A stretch of 64,000 bases of DNA, taken from contig NZ_JAIUDA010000006.1 of NCBI RefSeq assembly GCF_020179835.1, forward strand, positions 1 through 64,000, written 5' to 3'. Below the pieces are notes generated by a model. The model had not been told where the DNA came from. It saw nothing but the letters and a program-made list of their open reading frames with translations, and ran no database searches. The DNA comes from Pantoea sp. alder81 (lineage in GTDB: Bacteria > Pseudomonadota > Gammaproteobacteria > Enterobacterales > Enterobacteriaceae). The position numbers and the translations under genes are program-made. Of this stretch, positions 43,198 to 52,425 are shown one piece after another. The first letter of the stretch is position 1. Each line of letters opens with the position of its first letter.

Positions 43198-44505
43198 TTA
43201 ATTGAACTGCGGCAACCACGGCTTGTTCAGCGTTAACACTTCTTCCAGCAGGGCTTCCGCTGTCGCGACATCGCCGACCAGCGGGTTGCCCAACAGCGCC
43301 AGCAACGCCTGATTGCGATCGCCATGAACCGCCGCTTCGATGGTTAAGCGCTCAAAAGCTTTAATCTGCTGTGTCAGACCGTTCATCAACGGCGGCAACT
43401 CACCGAACACCAACGGGTGCGCGCCCTGGGCATCCACCAGGCAGTTCACTTCAACCACCGCGTCATTGGGCAGGCCGTGAATTGCGCCGTTATTGCGGCA
43501 GTTCACCACCAGATTCTTGCCGCTGTTGTTGTGAATCGCGCTGATCAGCTCAACCGCCACTTCAGAGTAATAAGCGCCGCCGCGGAAACTCAGTTGCTCC
43601 GGTTTGTGCGCCAGATGCGGATCGGCATACAGCGCGAACAGCTCGGCTTCAACCTTCATCACTTGCTCAGCGCGGGTGCCTTCATGCCCGTTTTTCGCTT
43701 TCTCCTGCTCTTCGGCCAGCATCTGCGGCGTCTGCCAGTAGTAGCGATGATACGGGCAGGGAATGGCGTTGAGCGCACGCAGGAACTGCGGTGACCACGG
43801 CATATCTTTGATGTTGTTCATGGTCAGCGACTGGCCGTCGCACAATTGTTCAATCACCTGCTTAGTCACATCTTCGCCACGGCAGGTCACCTGATGCACC
43901 CACACCAGATGATTGAGCCCGGCAAAGCGCAGTTGCACATCATCCCATGGCGCGTTGAGCATGCCAGCAATCATATGATGCATATTCACCGGCACGTTAC
44001 ACAGCCCGATGATTTTGGCATTGGTGTAGCGTGAAACGGCTTCGGTCACGATGCCCGCGGGATTGGTGAAGTTGATGATGAAGGCATCAGGCGCCAGTTC
44101 TTCCACTTTACGCGCCACGTTCAGCATCACCGGAATGGTGCGCAGGGCTTTGGCAAAACCGCCGACGCCGGTGGTCTCCTGGCCTAGGCGGCCGTATTTC
44201 AAGCCAAGACGTTCATCAGCCGCACGCGCCGCCAGCTGGCCGACTCGCAGCTGGGTTAGCACGAAGCTGGCACCGCGAATCGCATCGTCCAACTCAAAGT
44301 GCACGCTGACTTTGACCTGTTCTAAGCCATTCTGCTGCAGCATACGGCGCGTGAGGTCGGAAATGACATTCACTTTCTCACGACCCGATTCCACATCCAC
44401 CAGGGCCAGTTCAGTCACCGGCAACTGCGCATAGCGGTTAATAATCCCTTCGACCAGTTCCGGTGAGTAGCTGCTGCCACCACCAATAATTGCCATCTTA
44501 AGCAT
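43198..44505 (-). CDS. GH4 6-phospho-beta-glucosidase
   Basis: A 435-residue NAD- and metal-dependent glycosidase that cleaves phosphorylated beta-glucosides delivered by the PTS. The Rossmann start LKMAIIGGGSSYSPELVEGI, the FIINFTNPAGIVTEAV segment and the Cys/Asn metal motif GLCNVPVNMHHM are diagnostic for family GH4 (CelF/LicH type). The ATG at 44505 has AGGAGG and overlaps the IIA stop by 8 bases, so an upstream extension is ignored. Confidence 0.93.
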   Translation of the reverse strand: MLKMAIIGGGSSYSPELVEGIINRYAQLPVTELALVDVESGREKVNVISDLTRRMLQQNGLEQVKVSVHFELDDAIRGASFVLTQLRVGQLAARAADERLGLKYGRLGQETTGVGGFAKALRTIPVMLNVARKVEELAPDAFIINFTNPAGIVTEAVSRYTNAKIIGLCNVPVNMHHMIAGMLNAPWDDVQLRFAGLNHLVWVHQVTCRGEDVTKQVIEQLCDGQSLTMNNIKDMPWSPQFLRALNAIPCPYHRYYWQTPQMLAEEQEKAKNGHEGTRAEQVMKVEAELFALYADPHLAHKPEQLSFRGGAYYSEVAVELISAIHNNSGKNLVVNCRNNGAIHGLPNDAVVEVNCLVDAQGAHPLVFGELPPLMNGLTQQIKAFERLTIEAAVHGDRNQALLALLGNPLVGDVATAEALLEEVLTLNKPWLPQFN

Positions 44506-44839
44506 CGGTTCCTCCTGCCGCAGTGCGGCGGTAGAGTTCAATGATTTCGCCCGCCAGATCCTGCACCAGCATGGCGTTCATCAGGTGATCCTGGGCATGT
44601 ACCAAAATCAGGGTGACGGGCAGTTTGCCGCTGCCTTCATCGAGACTGATCAACGCCGTTTGCTGTTGGTGTGCACCCTTGACGCTCTCTTTGGCAGCCA
44701 TGAGCTGTTGCTCGGCAGCAGCAAACTGACCTTCACGCGCCAATCGCAGGGCGCTGAGTGCTGCACTGCGAGCGGCACCGGCCTGCACCAGCAGCAACAT
44801 GATCTGTTCTTCAAACTCGATAACCACTTCTTCGGACAT
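44498..44839 (-). CDS. PTS IIA component, lactose/cellobiose family
   Basis: A 113-residue phosphocarrier. The helical bundle and the active-site His in LILVHAQDHLMNAML fit PTS IIA of the Lac family (ChbA/CelC), which accepts phosphate from HPr. The true start is the ATG at 44839; preceding codons in the same frame are intergenic. Confidence 0.92.
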   Translation of the reverse strand: MSEEVVIEFEEQIMLLLVQAGAARSAALSALRLAREGQFAAAEQQLMAAKESVKGAHQQQTALISLDEGSGKLPVTLILVHAQDHLMNAMLVQDLAGEIIELYRRTAAGGTDA

Positions 44840-44900
44840 GCAGAATCCCCCACAGCACAAGGCCGTGTTTATTTCGGTCAGTTTGGGTAAAACGGAGGTA

Positions 44901-45206
44901 TTACGAGGTGTGCAACGCCAGGGCGGTATCCAGCACCTGTTCGCCACGCATCATGCCGTAATCCATCATGTCGATGACGGCGACCGCTTTGCCCTGTGGC
45001 TCGGCGATGGCCGTCAGGCGGGCGGCTTCAAACTTCACTTGCGGGCCGAGCAGCACCACGTCGGCATCCGGCAGGATGCGTTCGAATTCCGCCACCGGCA
45101 CCGCTTTGATATCAATGGTCAGCCCGCGCCCCTGAGCGGCGCTCTGCATTTTGTTGACCAGCATGCTGGTGGACATCCCTGCAGCACAGCAAAGTACGAT
45201 ACGCAT
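44901..45206 (-). CDS. PTS IIB component, lactose/cellobiose family
   Basis: A 101-residue protein, MRIVLCCAAGMSTSMLVNKM, with the phosphorylated Cys in the P-loop-like CCAAGMSTS, and PDADVVLLGPQVKFE as in ChbB. It passes phosphate from IIA to the sugar. First gene of the operon, with AGGAGG before the ATG at 45206. Transcription probably starts in the palindrome-containing region shared with rpiR. Confidence 0.92.
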   Translation of the reverse strand: MRIVLCCAAGMSTSMLVNKMQSAAQGRGLTIDIKAVPVAEFERILPDADVVLLGPQVKFEAARLTAIAEPQGKAVAVIDMMDYGMMRGEQVLDTALALHTS

Positions 45207-45340
45207 ATGATTTCCTCCTGTGATTTGTCGGGGCCATTTAAGACCTGTGTTTGAGGCGGTGTAAATACCCTCCGGACAGATGATTTTCTGATGAATGAAT
45301 AAATAATGATTTAAAATTAATGGGTTATAACGTGATTGTT

Positions 45341-45359
45341 TGTGAAAATATTTTTCACA
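45341..45359. promoter_or_regulatory. palindromic operator TGTGAAAA-TAT-TTTTCACA
   Basis: A perfect 19-bp palindrome, 135 bases upstream of the IIB start and 140 bases before the RpiR start. The core TGAAAA..TTTTCA recurs at 45444. RpiR-family regulators often bind such AT-rich palindromes, so it is the likely operator for the adjacent regulator. Confidence 0.7.
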
Positions 45360-45443
45360 GGTGTGATCGGTGCTGTAATTTTTCGTTAACATGACGGGGT
45401 TTAAGCCACTATCAGGCTGGAATCGCTGAAAAAAAACTCACAC

Positions 45444-45458
45444 TGAAAAATATTTTCA
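45444..45458. promoter_or_regulatory. palindromic operator TGAAAA-ATA-TTTTCA
   Basis: Second site, same core as 45341-45359, centres about 101 bases apart, located close to the rpiR start. Two sites at this spacing could allow looping and autoregulation. Confidence 0.7.
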
Positions 45459-45498
45459 TGCATGATGGATGTTCGCAACGAGAGGATGTGGTGAGCGG

Positions 45499-46452
45499 AT
45501 GGATATTGTCTGGCAGCTGCGGCAGCAATCGGCACGCGCGGATGCGCCGGAGTCAAAACTGGCGCGTTTTATACTGGAAAACCTGCATGTCAGCACGCAG
45601 GCCACCATGGAGGGTCTGGCTAAGCAAGCGGGTGTCAACATGGATGTGCTGCACCGTTTTGCCGCTTCAGCGGGCTGTCGCGATCTGGATGATTTCCTGC
45701 ATCAGGTGCGCAAAGCAGGCCAGCAGGAAGGGGCGTTTATCGATGTGATACGTCAACGTCAACCTTCGCTGAGCCAGCAGGAAAATCGTGTTGCAGTGGC
45801 GATTCTCAACGATATCGCGTTTGCCGCATCAGCTACGATCGAGCAATTAGCCGGGCGCGCCGAAGTCAGTGCTGCCACCATTACCCGTTTTGCCCGTTCT
45901 GTGGGTTGTGAAGATATTCGCGAATTGCGTATGCGGCTGGCGCGTGCCAGTTCTGTGCCATCGCCTCGCGCCAAACAGGGTATTCCGCAGCTGGAGGCGA
46001 TTCATCAGGCGTTAGCCCAGCAGTGGACACTGGCGGAAACCGCGACCTGGGAGCGGGCGGCGCGAATGTTACGTAAAGCCCGAAGCGTGCTGTTGATTGG
46101 TGCGGCAGGGCAAACAACACCGCTGGTGGCTGAAGTGCATCAACGCTTAAACGCAACAGGTCTGGCACTGGCGTGGATTCAGGACGATAACCTGCTGCGT
46201 ATGACGCTGAGCCGATTACAACCGGATGATTTGCTGCTGATTCTTGCGCCGGATGCGGTGAACAGCAGCGTGTTGAGCGCGGTGCATCATGCTCATATCC
46301 AGAAAACCGCGGTGATCGCGATCTGCCCAACTGCACTGGATTTAGCCAGTCAGGCGGATATTTGGTTACCGTTGCCGGATGAACAGCAGGCGCGCAGCTA
46401 TGGCATTCTCAGCGCGCTGGATCGGCTGGAAACGGCGCTTAGGTCATTTTAG
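45499..46452 (+). CDS. MurR/RpiR-family regulator with two N-terminal HTH repeats and SIS domain
   Basis: A 317-residue regulator divergent from the PTS operon. The C-terminal SIS domain (residues ~175-300: ARSVLLIGAAGQTTPLVAEVHQRL) would bind a phosphosugar. The N-terminal part shows two related HTH units: residues ~17-75 (LARFILENLHVSTQATMEGL) and ~90-150 (VAVAILNDIAFAASATIEQL); family members normally have one. The ATG at 45499 was chosen because the similarity begins at MDIVWQLRQQ. Likely controls the beta-glucoside PTS. Confidence 0.88.
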   Translation: MDIVWQLRQQSARADAPESKLARFILENLHVSTQATMEGLAKQAGVNMDVLHRFAASAGCRDLDDFLHQVRKAGQQEGAFIDVIRQRQPSLSQQENRVAVAILNDIAFAASATIEQLAGRAEVSAATITRFARSVGCEDIRELRMRLARASSVPSPRAKQGIPQLEAIHQALAQQWTLAETATWERAARMLRKARSVLLIGAAGQTTPLVAEVHQRLNATGLALAWIQDDNLLRMTLSRLQPDDLLLILAPDAVNSSVLSAVHHAHIQKTAVIAICPTALDLASQADIWLPLPDEQQARSYGILSALDRLETALRSF

Positions 46453-46767
46453 CGCGTAGATTTCTGACATTAGGGTGCTGCCATCTTGCAGCACCACTTC
46501 AACCGGTATGCGCTGATAGCCTTCGCCTTCAAACTCATCAAGCATCGACCAGTGCGCGGAAAGGTTATCCGAACTGAAGACAAAGCCGTTAACCTGCGCG
46601 CCATCTGCAGTGAGTTCAATGCCGGGAAAACCCATCGCAGCGCCCCAGCCCGCTTCACGCAAGTTGCCCAGCACATAACCTTGCTGCCAGCTTCCGCCAA
46701 TATTTTCCATGATATACGCATTAGGACGGCCTGGACCGAGCGTGCCGTAAACGAAGAGACTGTGCAT
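46444..46767 (-). CDS. gamma-glutamylcyclotransferase-like protein
   Basis: A 107-residue protein, SLFVYGTLGPGRPNAYIMEN, with the YGTLxxG substrate loop of the GGCT/AIG2-like (YtfP) fold and a Glu in LDEFEGEGYQRI at the catalytic position. Cleaves gamma-glutamyl amines or similar; the true substrate is unknown. It is convergent with rpiR, the ends overlapping by 9 bases. GAGG lies before the ATG. Confidence 0.82.
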   Translation of the reverse strand: MHSLFVYGTLGPGRPNAYIMENIGGSWQQGYVLGNLREAGWGAAMGFPGIELTADGAQVNGFVFSSDNLSAHWSMLDEFEGEGYQRIPVEVVLQDGSTLMSEIYALK

Positions 46768-46884
46768 TAACTACCTCAGCAATAAGGGAAAGGCTTTGAA
46801 TCTAGCGCGGGAAGTGAGGTAAGCCAATGGAGTGCGGCGTCTGTGAATTTTATGCTAAGTAAAGCAGACGTTACACTCCATATT

Positions 46885-47424
46885 TTATAAGTAGTTTAAT
46901 ACGAATGTTGCCGTAGCCGTGAATTGTCCATGCCCAATTCGTTTGTTAATAATGGCATTAGGTTCCCCTTGCACATAGGCCTGGAATGCCAGCACCATAT
47001 TGCCAGCCTGCAATTTTATGGCCGGTGCTGGTTTATTAATGCTTAAAGCAGATCCGTCTGTATTTTCAATGCCGATTGCGATTCCGCTGGCTGCACTGCC
47101 TGGATCAAGACGCAATAATCCCGGCAAGGAGGTGTTTTCCGTACCTTGAAAGCTAACCTTAACTTCTTTGAAGACACTTATGTCGCAATCTTCTAAATGA
47201 ATCTTTAAGGACCTGCTGGGCGTGCGCTTATAGCGATAAAGGTATTTATCGATGACTTCTTCGAAATCAAGCTTAATTAATTCATCACCCGGCCGTATAA
47301 AACAGGGGTTATCGACAAGCGTCCCGCGCATAATAAGGTTTTCCGCTGCGTAGGCCGACGAAGGAAGTATCATCCCGTAGCCTGGTGCACATAGGATAAT
47401 TAAAAATGTGATGATTCGCTTCAT
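46885..47424 (-). CDS. minor fimbrial subunit (last gene of fimbrial operon)
   Basis: A 179-residue pilin. Signal peptide to ~residue 26 (AYA), then the first strand NLIMRGTLVDNPCFI with Cys and the partner Cys in IHLEDCDIS, ending in the beta-zipper TATATFVLNYL. This is the chaperone-usher pilin fold. Its size shows a single pilin domain without an N-terminal lectin domain, so it is not a two-domain tip adhesin. Confidence 0.88.
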   Translation of the reverse strand: MKRIITFLIILCAPGYGMILPSSAYAAENLIMRGTLVDNPCFIRPGDELIKLDFEEVIDKYLYRYKRTPSRSLKIHLEDCDISVFKEVKVSFQGTENTSLPGLLRLDPGSAASGIAIGIENTDGSALSINKPAPAIKLQAGNMVLAFQAYVQGEPNAIINKRIGHGQFTATATFVLNYL

Positions 47425-47432
47425 AGCTGACC

Positions 47433-47918
47433 CTATTGATAATCTGCGATGATGGTCGCTCGGGACGTAAAAGGACCTGCTGTAGGTAAGGATGCAGGGT
47501 TGGCAACGGGGACGACAGTCAGCGTAGGTGGTCTTAAGAGATTGATTGAAATAAATTGATTAATACGTAATGGCGAACCATTTTGTTCAACTCTAATGCC
47601 TAAACCGCTCTTGTTCGTGACCACCGCAGTATTGTCAAAGCTTGCTGATGTTCCCTGGACGCTTAAACGAACACTTCCGGTTCCCGAACAAGTCACTGTG
47701 TAGGGCACGGGCTGACGATACTTGTTACCATCTATACCACGAATGATGACGGTGTCGAAGTCAACCTCAATGAGTCCGCCTCTGTTAATCTCACAGGGAA
47801 TAGATTCCACTAGGGTCCCCCTAAAGTTGACATTTGTTGCTTGCGCCATTGGAAAAGTCATGAATAAACAGAAAAATAACATCATCTGTTTTTTGTTAGG
47901 CCGTTTAATATTATTCAT
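47433..47918 (-). CDS. minor fimbrial subunit
   Basis: A 161-residue pilin with a long signal peptide (to about residue 27, AQA), NVNFRGTLVESIPCEINRG and the second Cys in VTCSGTGSVRL. Belongs to the MrpF/G or PapE/F position of the operon. It starts 9 bases after the next pilin stop. Confidence 0.87.
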   Translation of the reverse strand: MNNIKRPNKKQMMLFFCLFMTFPMAQATNVNFRGTLVESIPCEINRGGLIEVDFDTVIIRGIDGNKYRQPVPYTVTCSGTGSVRLSVQGTSASFDNTAVVTNKSGLGIRVEQNGSPLRINQFISINLLRPPTLTVVPVANPASLPTAGPFTSRATIIADYQ

Positions 47919-47927
47919 CTCTTCTTC

Positions 47928-48446
47928 CTATTGATAATCAACCAGCAACGTTGATGTTGCTGTGAAGTATCCACCTGTGACGGAACCACTTCTATTTTTA
48001 ATCACAACCGCACTTAATGAGGGTCGTGCAGGATCGGTAAAGTTATGCCAGCTGTTTATTGCCATCTTTGAACCGTTACTTTTTAATTCAATAGCAAGAT
48101 TGGCTTTGCTTGTACCCAGTACTGTCGTGTCAAAAGAAGCGCCACCTCCACGAATTTGCATTTTCAGTGCCTTCGACGTGCCCGCTGAACAGTCGAGCAC
48201 ATAGGGTATCGAACGCTCATAAATACGACTGTCAATGCGCGAGACAATAATATCGTTACCAAAATCAATCGGAATATCTCGATTTCCATTAACGATGCAG
48301 GGCGGTGCCAGTACTTTGACTTTTACTGTCGCGGTCGTTGAAAATGCCTGCACAGATCGACTTATAGAAATAACTGCGAATATTGCAGTCATCGCAAAGC
48401 CGAATAAGAGGAGTCCTGTCTTTTTTCTCGGATTTAAATTAATCAT
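47928..48446 (-). CDS. minor fimbrial subunit
   Basis: A 172-residue pilin. Signal/anchor to ~residue 34, TATVKVKVLAPPCIVNGNRDIPIDFGN, second Cys in YVLDCSAGTSKAL, C-terminal TATSTLLVDYQ. Likely PapK/MrpF-type adaptor. It overlaps the upstream pilin gene by 8 bases. Confidence 0.87.
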   Translation of the reverse strand: MINLNPRKKTGLLLFGFAMTAIFAVISISRSVQAFSTTATVKVKVLAPPCIVNGNRDIPIDFGNDIIVSRIDSRIYERSIPYVLDCSAGTSKALKMQIRGGGASFDTTVLGTSKANLAIELKSNGSKMAINSWHNFTDPARPSLSAVVIKNRSGSVTGGYFTATSTLLVDYQ

Positions 48447-49059
48447 AGTTCAACCTAAAGTTCACATTGGCTGAATAGCTTCCGGCGCGAAGATTGTCCC
48501 TGGTACGTTCAGGTGCAATGTAATAGATGGCTACATTACTGGCAGGAGTGACTAACAATGGCTTGCCGCGTTGCCCCAGCGTGACATTTTTACGGAAGGC
48601 ATCTTTTAATCGCAGCCCCATGCCTTCAACACCCTGTGCTTTAACCAGTTGAGGATTAACCGGGTCTTCTATCCCAGTGAAGGTGAATGAGACCGCTGGC
48701 TGGCTGGCACTCCAGACGAGATTGCCTTTTACATCCCGGTTCGCAGATGACGTGCGTAGGCAGTCATGCAAATAAAGCGCAATGGGTACTAAATTACCGA
48801 TATCACCAGGCTGTTTCAGCACGCCGGTAGCAATGTTCCCCAGATCAACTGATTGGTCGGCTGAACGCATCTCCAGTCGGCAAGCGCTCTCGGTCAAAGT
48901 ACCATGGGCCCGAATGACGCCGTAATTACCATCGACCAGCCCATCATTAAATCCCGCCTGCGCCATTGAAGAAAATAACAATACGCTCGCTGGAAGCGCT
49001 GAGAATTGCACGCACTTAAGTACTCTTTTCATGTGCGTCGTGATAACCGTTTTTTGCAT
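48439..49059 (-). CDS. minor fimbrial subunit
   Basis: A 206-residue pilin following the chaperone gene, in the MrpE position of Mrp-like operons. Signal peptide ends at about residue 35 (MAQA), then VIRAHGTLTESACRLEM, Cys in LYLHDCLRT, and the end SANVNFRLNYD. The first ATG (49059) has AGGA; a second at 49032 lacks one. Confidence 0.85.
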   Translation of the reverse strand: MQKTVITTHMKRVLKCVQFSALPASVLLFSSMAQAGFNDGLVDGNYGVIRAHGTLTESACRLEMRSADQSVDLGNIATGVLKQPGDIGNLVPIALYLHDCLRTSSANRDVKGNLVWSASQPAVSFTFTGIEDPVNPQLVKAQGVEGMGLRLKDAFRKNVTLGQRGKPLLVTPASNVAIYYIAPERTRDNLRAGSYSANVNFRLNYD

Positions 49060-49074
49060 GAGTTCATTTCCTGA

Positions 49075-49851
49075 TTATTTTGGTGTTGCGCGCTTACTGG
49101 TATCAACACTGCAAACATTGCCGCTGCATTTAAAGGTTAAGGCTGTTTGGCCGCCGTAATCATTGACGTATACCAATACTGGCGAAGCACCTAATGCCGC
49201 TGCGCTGCCGCCCAAAACTGTCTGGTTATTGGGTGAGATCATTAGGGCATCAAACCCTTTAATCACTTCTCCGTCTTTTTTAGCGCTGGCGCCAATTAGC
49301 GTGATGTAATAGGGCGTTGGATTAATAACGGTGTACTTATCGCCACTTTTGCTTAAGGTTATTTTTTCCTGGAAAGGCAACGCATGTTGTGCCGCCGCCG
49401 CTTCTGCTAAAGAGGCCGGACGGAAAAACAGTTTGATGCGCGTTTGCAGGGCAATCTGCAACACATTAGGTTTATCGCTTTTAGGCGGAATCTCTCTCAG
49501 GTTGAAATAAAAAAGCGATTCACGATCCTGAGGCAGTGTACTAAAGGATTCAGCTGTGGTCAGGGCCTGCACTTTTATCTGGCTTTCAGCTTTGGGTTCA
49601 ATTCGCTGTACTGGCGGCACAACTGTAAGTGGGCTACCCGCAGTGAGTTTTTCACCTTGTTCGTCTTCCAGCCAACCCTGCGCTAAATAAGGCAGTTCCG
49701 TGTTTTGGTTGCTTACTGTTAAACTGACGGACTTCTCTGAACCAGGAAATATGATACGCGTTCGATCGAGTGATATTGCAGCAGTAACTGAATGTGAAAT
49801 AAGGCTAAAGGTGGTTACTGTAATTATGCTAAATAAATGTTTTCTGTTCAT
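49075..49851 (-). CDS. periplasmic fimbrial chaperone (PapD type)
   Basis: A 258-residue chaperone with signal peptide (~residues 1-24) and two Ig-like domains. AAISLDRTRIIFPGSEKSVSL, LFYFNLREIPP and LQIALQTRIKLFFRP are hallmark strands of PapD-type pilus chaperones, which donate a strand to folding pilins. The C-terminal ~15 residues have a Cys pair. AGGAAG precedes the ATG. Confidence 0.93.
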   Translation of the reverse strand: MNRKHLFSIITVTTFSLISHSVTAAISLDRTRIIFPGSEKSVSLTVSNQNTELPYLAQGWLEDEQGEKLTAGSPLTVVPPVQRIEPKAESQIKVQALTTAESFSTLPQDRESLFYFNLREIPPKSDKPNVLQIALQTRIKLFFRPASLAEAAAAQHALPFQEKITLSKSGDKYTVINPTPYYITLIGASAKKDGEVIKGFDALMISPNNQTVLGGSAAALGASPVLVYVNDYGGQTALTFKCSGNVCSVDTSKRATPK

Positions 49852-49888
49852 TTTCTTCCTACAGTGTTAGTTGATTGAAAAGTGTTTT

Positions 49889-52411
49889 TTAAGATCGCGT
49901 TATCTCTTCGCAAGGAAGTAAAATATTGTTCATCATGTTTGATGGCAGCATCTTGGGTAATGAAATCTTGCACTGTTCTTCATTATTCCAGCGCACTACC
50001 ATTGTCTCACCGGAATTAATACCACTGAGATAAACATTGCCATCATCATTAACGATACCGGCTTCTTGATTCTTCATATTTAAAACGGTGGCACCAAATG
50101 GAGGAGCTGAACCATCGGCCAACCGTATGACCGCCATCGCTTTCTCACCCGAAATTACGTTGAATGCGCGATAGCCGATTGCCCCTTCCGTCAACGTTCC
50201 CTGCGCAACGGATTGCGGGGCTTCTACGTTATCTGCCAACTTATCAACGTTGATGCGCACACTGTTACGGTAGTAACTGCTGATATCACTCACCACGGCT
50301 TTACCAAAGTGGTTGGTGTAAACGGGATTGCCATAAGCACCCACCGGCACGCCGGCCACGCCATCGGTATCAACCAGCATGCGGGTACCGCCTAAAATAT
50401 TGGTGCGATGCAATGCGCCGCCTTGCGCAGTCAGTGTTGCACCGCCTTGTATTGAAGCCCCCAGTGCGCTGTACTGACCTTCGCGATAGCTCGCTGAGCT
50501 GTTGATCTGGGCGAGAGTGCCGTTATGGGTGTAGTAGCCGCTGAGATCGGCACCCTGGCGTGCAACACCGGTGCTGACCTGGTAAGAGTCTGCATCACCC
50601 ACACGGCTGTAATAGCTGGCACTCTGGCGGTTATCGCCTTTGGAATAAGATCCGTTGTAACTCACCGTGCCAGACTCACCCCACGGCAGTGACAGCGACA
50701 TATACATACCGTCGTCATTGGTGTTATTAAATTTGTTACGGTACGCCGTCAGTGAAAGGCTGAGATTTCGAAATCGGCCCAGATCGAAATAGCGTGAGAG
50801 TGATAAGTCATAACGATCGTTAGCGGCCTGATTCCAGTAGGTCTGATGGTTGTAATTCAAATACGCTGTCAGATTCAGCGATTCAAATTGCTGGTTGAGC
50901 GAGATGGTGTACATCTCTTTGCTGCGTCCTGCACTGATGTCCCCGTCCAGAGAATCCAGATATTCGGCCATTGAGCGATAGCCGCTATCAGAGAAACGGT
51001 AGCCAGCAAAGGTGACCTGGCTGCCCGTCTCCTCGAAGCGCTTGGCATAACTCAGGCGATAAGAACCGCCACGCTGGGCATCCTGATTAGGCACTTTGGC
51101 CTGCGACATCGTGACATCCGTTGATAGCGCGCCCAGTGACAAAAGGTCACGACCTAATCCCATTGATAGCGCGTTATATTTCTCCCCCCCAATGCCTCCG
51201 CCATAAAGCGACCAACCGTTACTGATACCCCAGGAGAACTCTCCGGCAGCGAACAGAGGGCCCTCTACGCGGTGCTTCCAGTCGCTGGGTTTTCCGATAG
51301 TTGTTTTGTAGCGTATCTGGCCCGGGCGGGTCAGATAAGGGATGGTTGCGGTACTCACCTGATATTGCGTGACGCTGCCATCCTGCTCTTCCACACGAAC
51401 ATCAAGATTGCCAGAAACGGCGCTATCAAGATCCTGAATACGATAGGGACCGGCCGCGACTTGCACTTCTTTAATGATGCGGCCTAATTGGCTGATGATG
51501 ATCTTCGCATTGCTCTTCGCCACACCGCTGACTTCCGGAGCATAGCCGCGCAGATTAGGAGGCAACATATTGTCATCGGTGACCAGACTTAGACCTGTGT
51601 AACGGAAGCTATCGAAAATTGAAGAGCTGAGATAATCCTCACCCAAACTCAGCTTCGCGCCGATTTTACTCAGGGCGCGATAGGCATAAAAACGGCTCCA
51701 GTCCCAGCTATGAGTGTTGGATTCGTGATTATTGCCGCTGCGACGGTCGTAACGCGCTTGCCAATCTGCGCGCAAACGCCATGCGTCGAAATTCGCGCCA
51801 CTGGTGCCGTTACCCGACAAATTAGTGCCACTTCCTCCGCCCGCGCCGTTTTGTTGCAGGGTTTGCAGGTTGAGGTTGTAGTCAAACAGCGCTCCAGTAA
51901 TGCCCTCTTCCCAGCGAGCGGGAGGATCCCAATAAGGACTGCTGTACTCTAAGTAGGCCTGTGGAATACTTACGAAGAGCGTTGACTTGCCTAAATCACC
52001 ACGAGCCTCCATACCCGGGATACTCTCCAGCGCAAGACACTGCTCATCCCGCCACCATGTCAGTTTGGCTAAAGAAGATTCTTTGAGTCCGAATTGCGAC
52101 AACATCTCTGGTGTTACACAAGCCACGGTTTCATTGGCATCCTGCTCTGCGGGATAGAAATGAATTTGTCTCTCAGACAGAGGGATGGCATTCAGGTTGA
52201 CAGACAGAGAATAAATCCCCGGCAGAATAAAACCTTTACGCGAAAACTGACTGAGATCGATATTGCTACGATCTTTAAGATCGAGAACATCCGTATTGAA
52301 CTGCACTTCGCTGGCAGCAATTGATGATGTCAGATTGCCGATGAATAAGAATGTCCCAATGGCGGTCATACAAAAGAGTGAAGCCGCTTGACGCGGAAGG
52401 CATAACAGCAT
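49889..52411 (-). CDS. outer-membrane fimbrial usher (PapC/FimD type)
   Basis: An 840-residue outer-membrane pore that assembles and secretes the fimbria. After a ~33-residue signal peptide come the N-terminal domain (VQFNTDVLDLKD..), the beta-barrel and plug (YRIQDLDSAVSGNLDVRVEEQDG), and C-terminal domains with GAIGYRAFNVISGEKAMAVIR and the final Cys pair. Length is normal (~830). It is the third gene of the operon. Confidence 0.95.
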   Translation of the reverse strand: MLLCLPRQAASLFCMTAIGTFLFIGNLTSSIAASEVQFNTDVLDLKDRSNIDLSQFSRKGFILPGIYSLSVNLNAIPLSERQIHFYPAEQDANETVACVTPEMLSQFGLKESSLAKLTWWRDEQCLALESIPGMEARGDLGKSTLFVSIPQAYLEYSSPYWDPPARWEEGITGALFDYNLNLQTLQQNGAGGGSGTNLSGNGTSGANFDAWRLRADWQARYDRRSGNNHESNTHSWDWSRFYAYRALSKIGAKLSLGEDYLSSSIFDSFRYTGLSLVTDDNMLPPNLRGYAPEVSGVAKSNAKIIISQLGRIIKEVQVAAGPYRIQDLDSAVSGNLDVRVEEQDGSVTQYQVSTATIPYLTRPGQIRYKTTIGKPSDWKHRVEGPLFAAGEFSWGISNGWSLYGGGIGGEKYNALSMGLGRDLLSLGALSTDVTMSQAKVPNQDAQRGGSYRLSYAKRFEETGSQVTFAGYRFSDSGYRSMAEYLDSLDGDISAGRSKEMYTISLNQQFESLNLTAYLNYNHQTYWNQAANDRYDLSLSRYFDLGRFRNLSLSLTAYRNKFNNTNDDGMYMSLSLPWGESGTVSYNGSYSKGDNRQSASYYSRVGDADSYQVSTGVARQGADLSGYYTHNGTLAQINSSASYREGQYSALGASIQGGATLTAQGGALHRTNILGGTRMLVDTDGVAGVPVGAYGNPVYTNHFGKAVVSDISSYYRNSVRINVDKLADNVEAPQSVAQGTLTEGAIGYRAFNVISGEKAMAVIRLADGSAPPFGATVLNMKNQEAGIVNDDGNVYLSGINSGETMVVRWNNEEQCKISLPKMLPSNMMNNILLPCEEITRS

Positions 52412-52425
52412 GATTGCGTGCCTCT

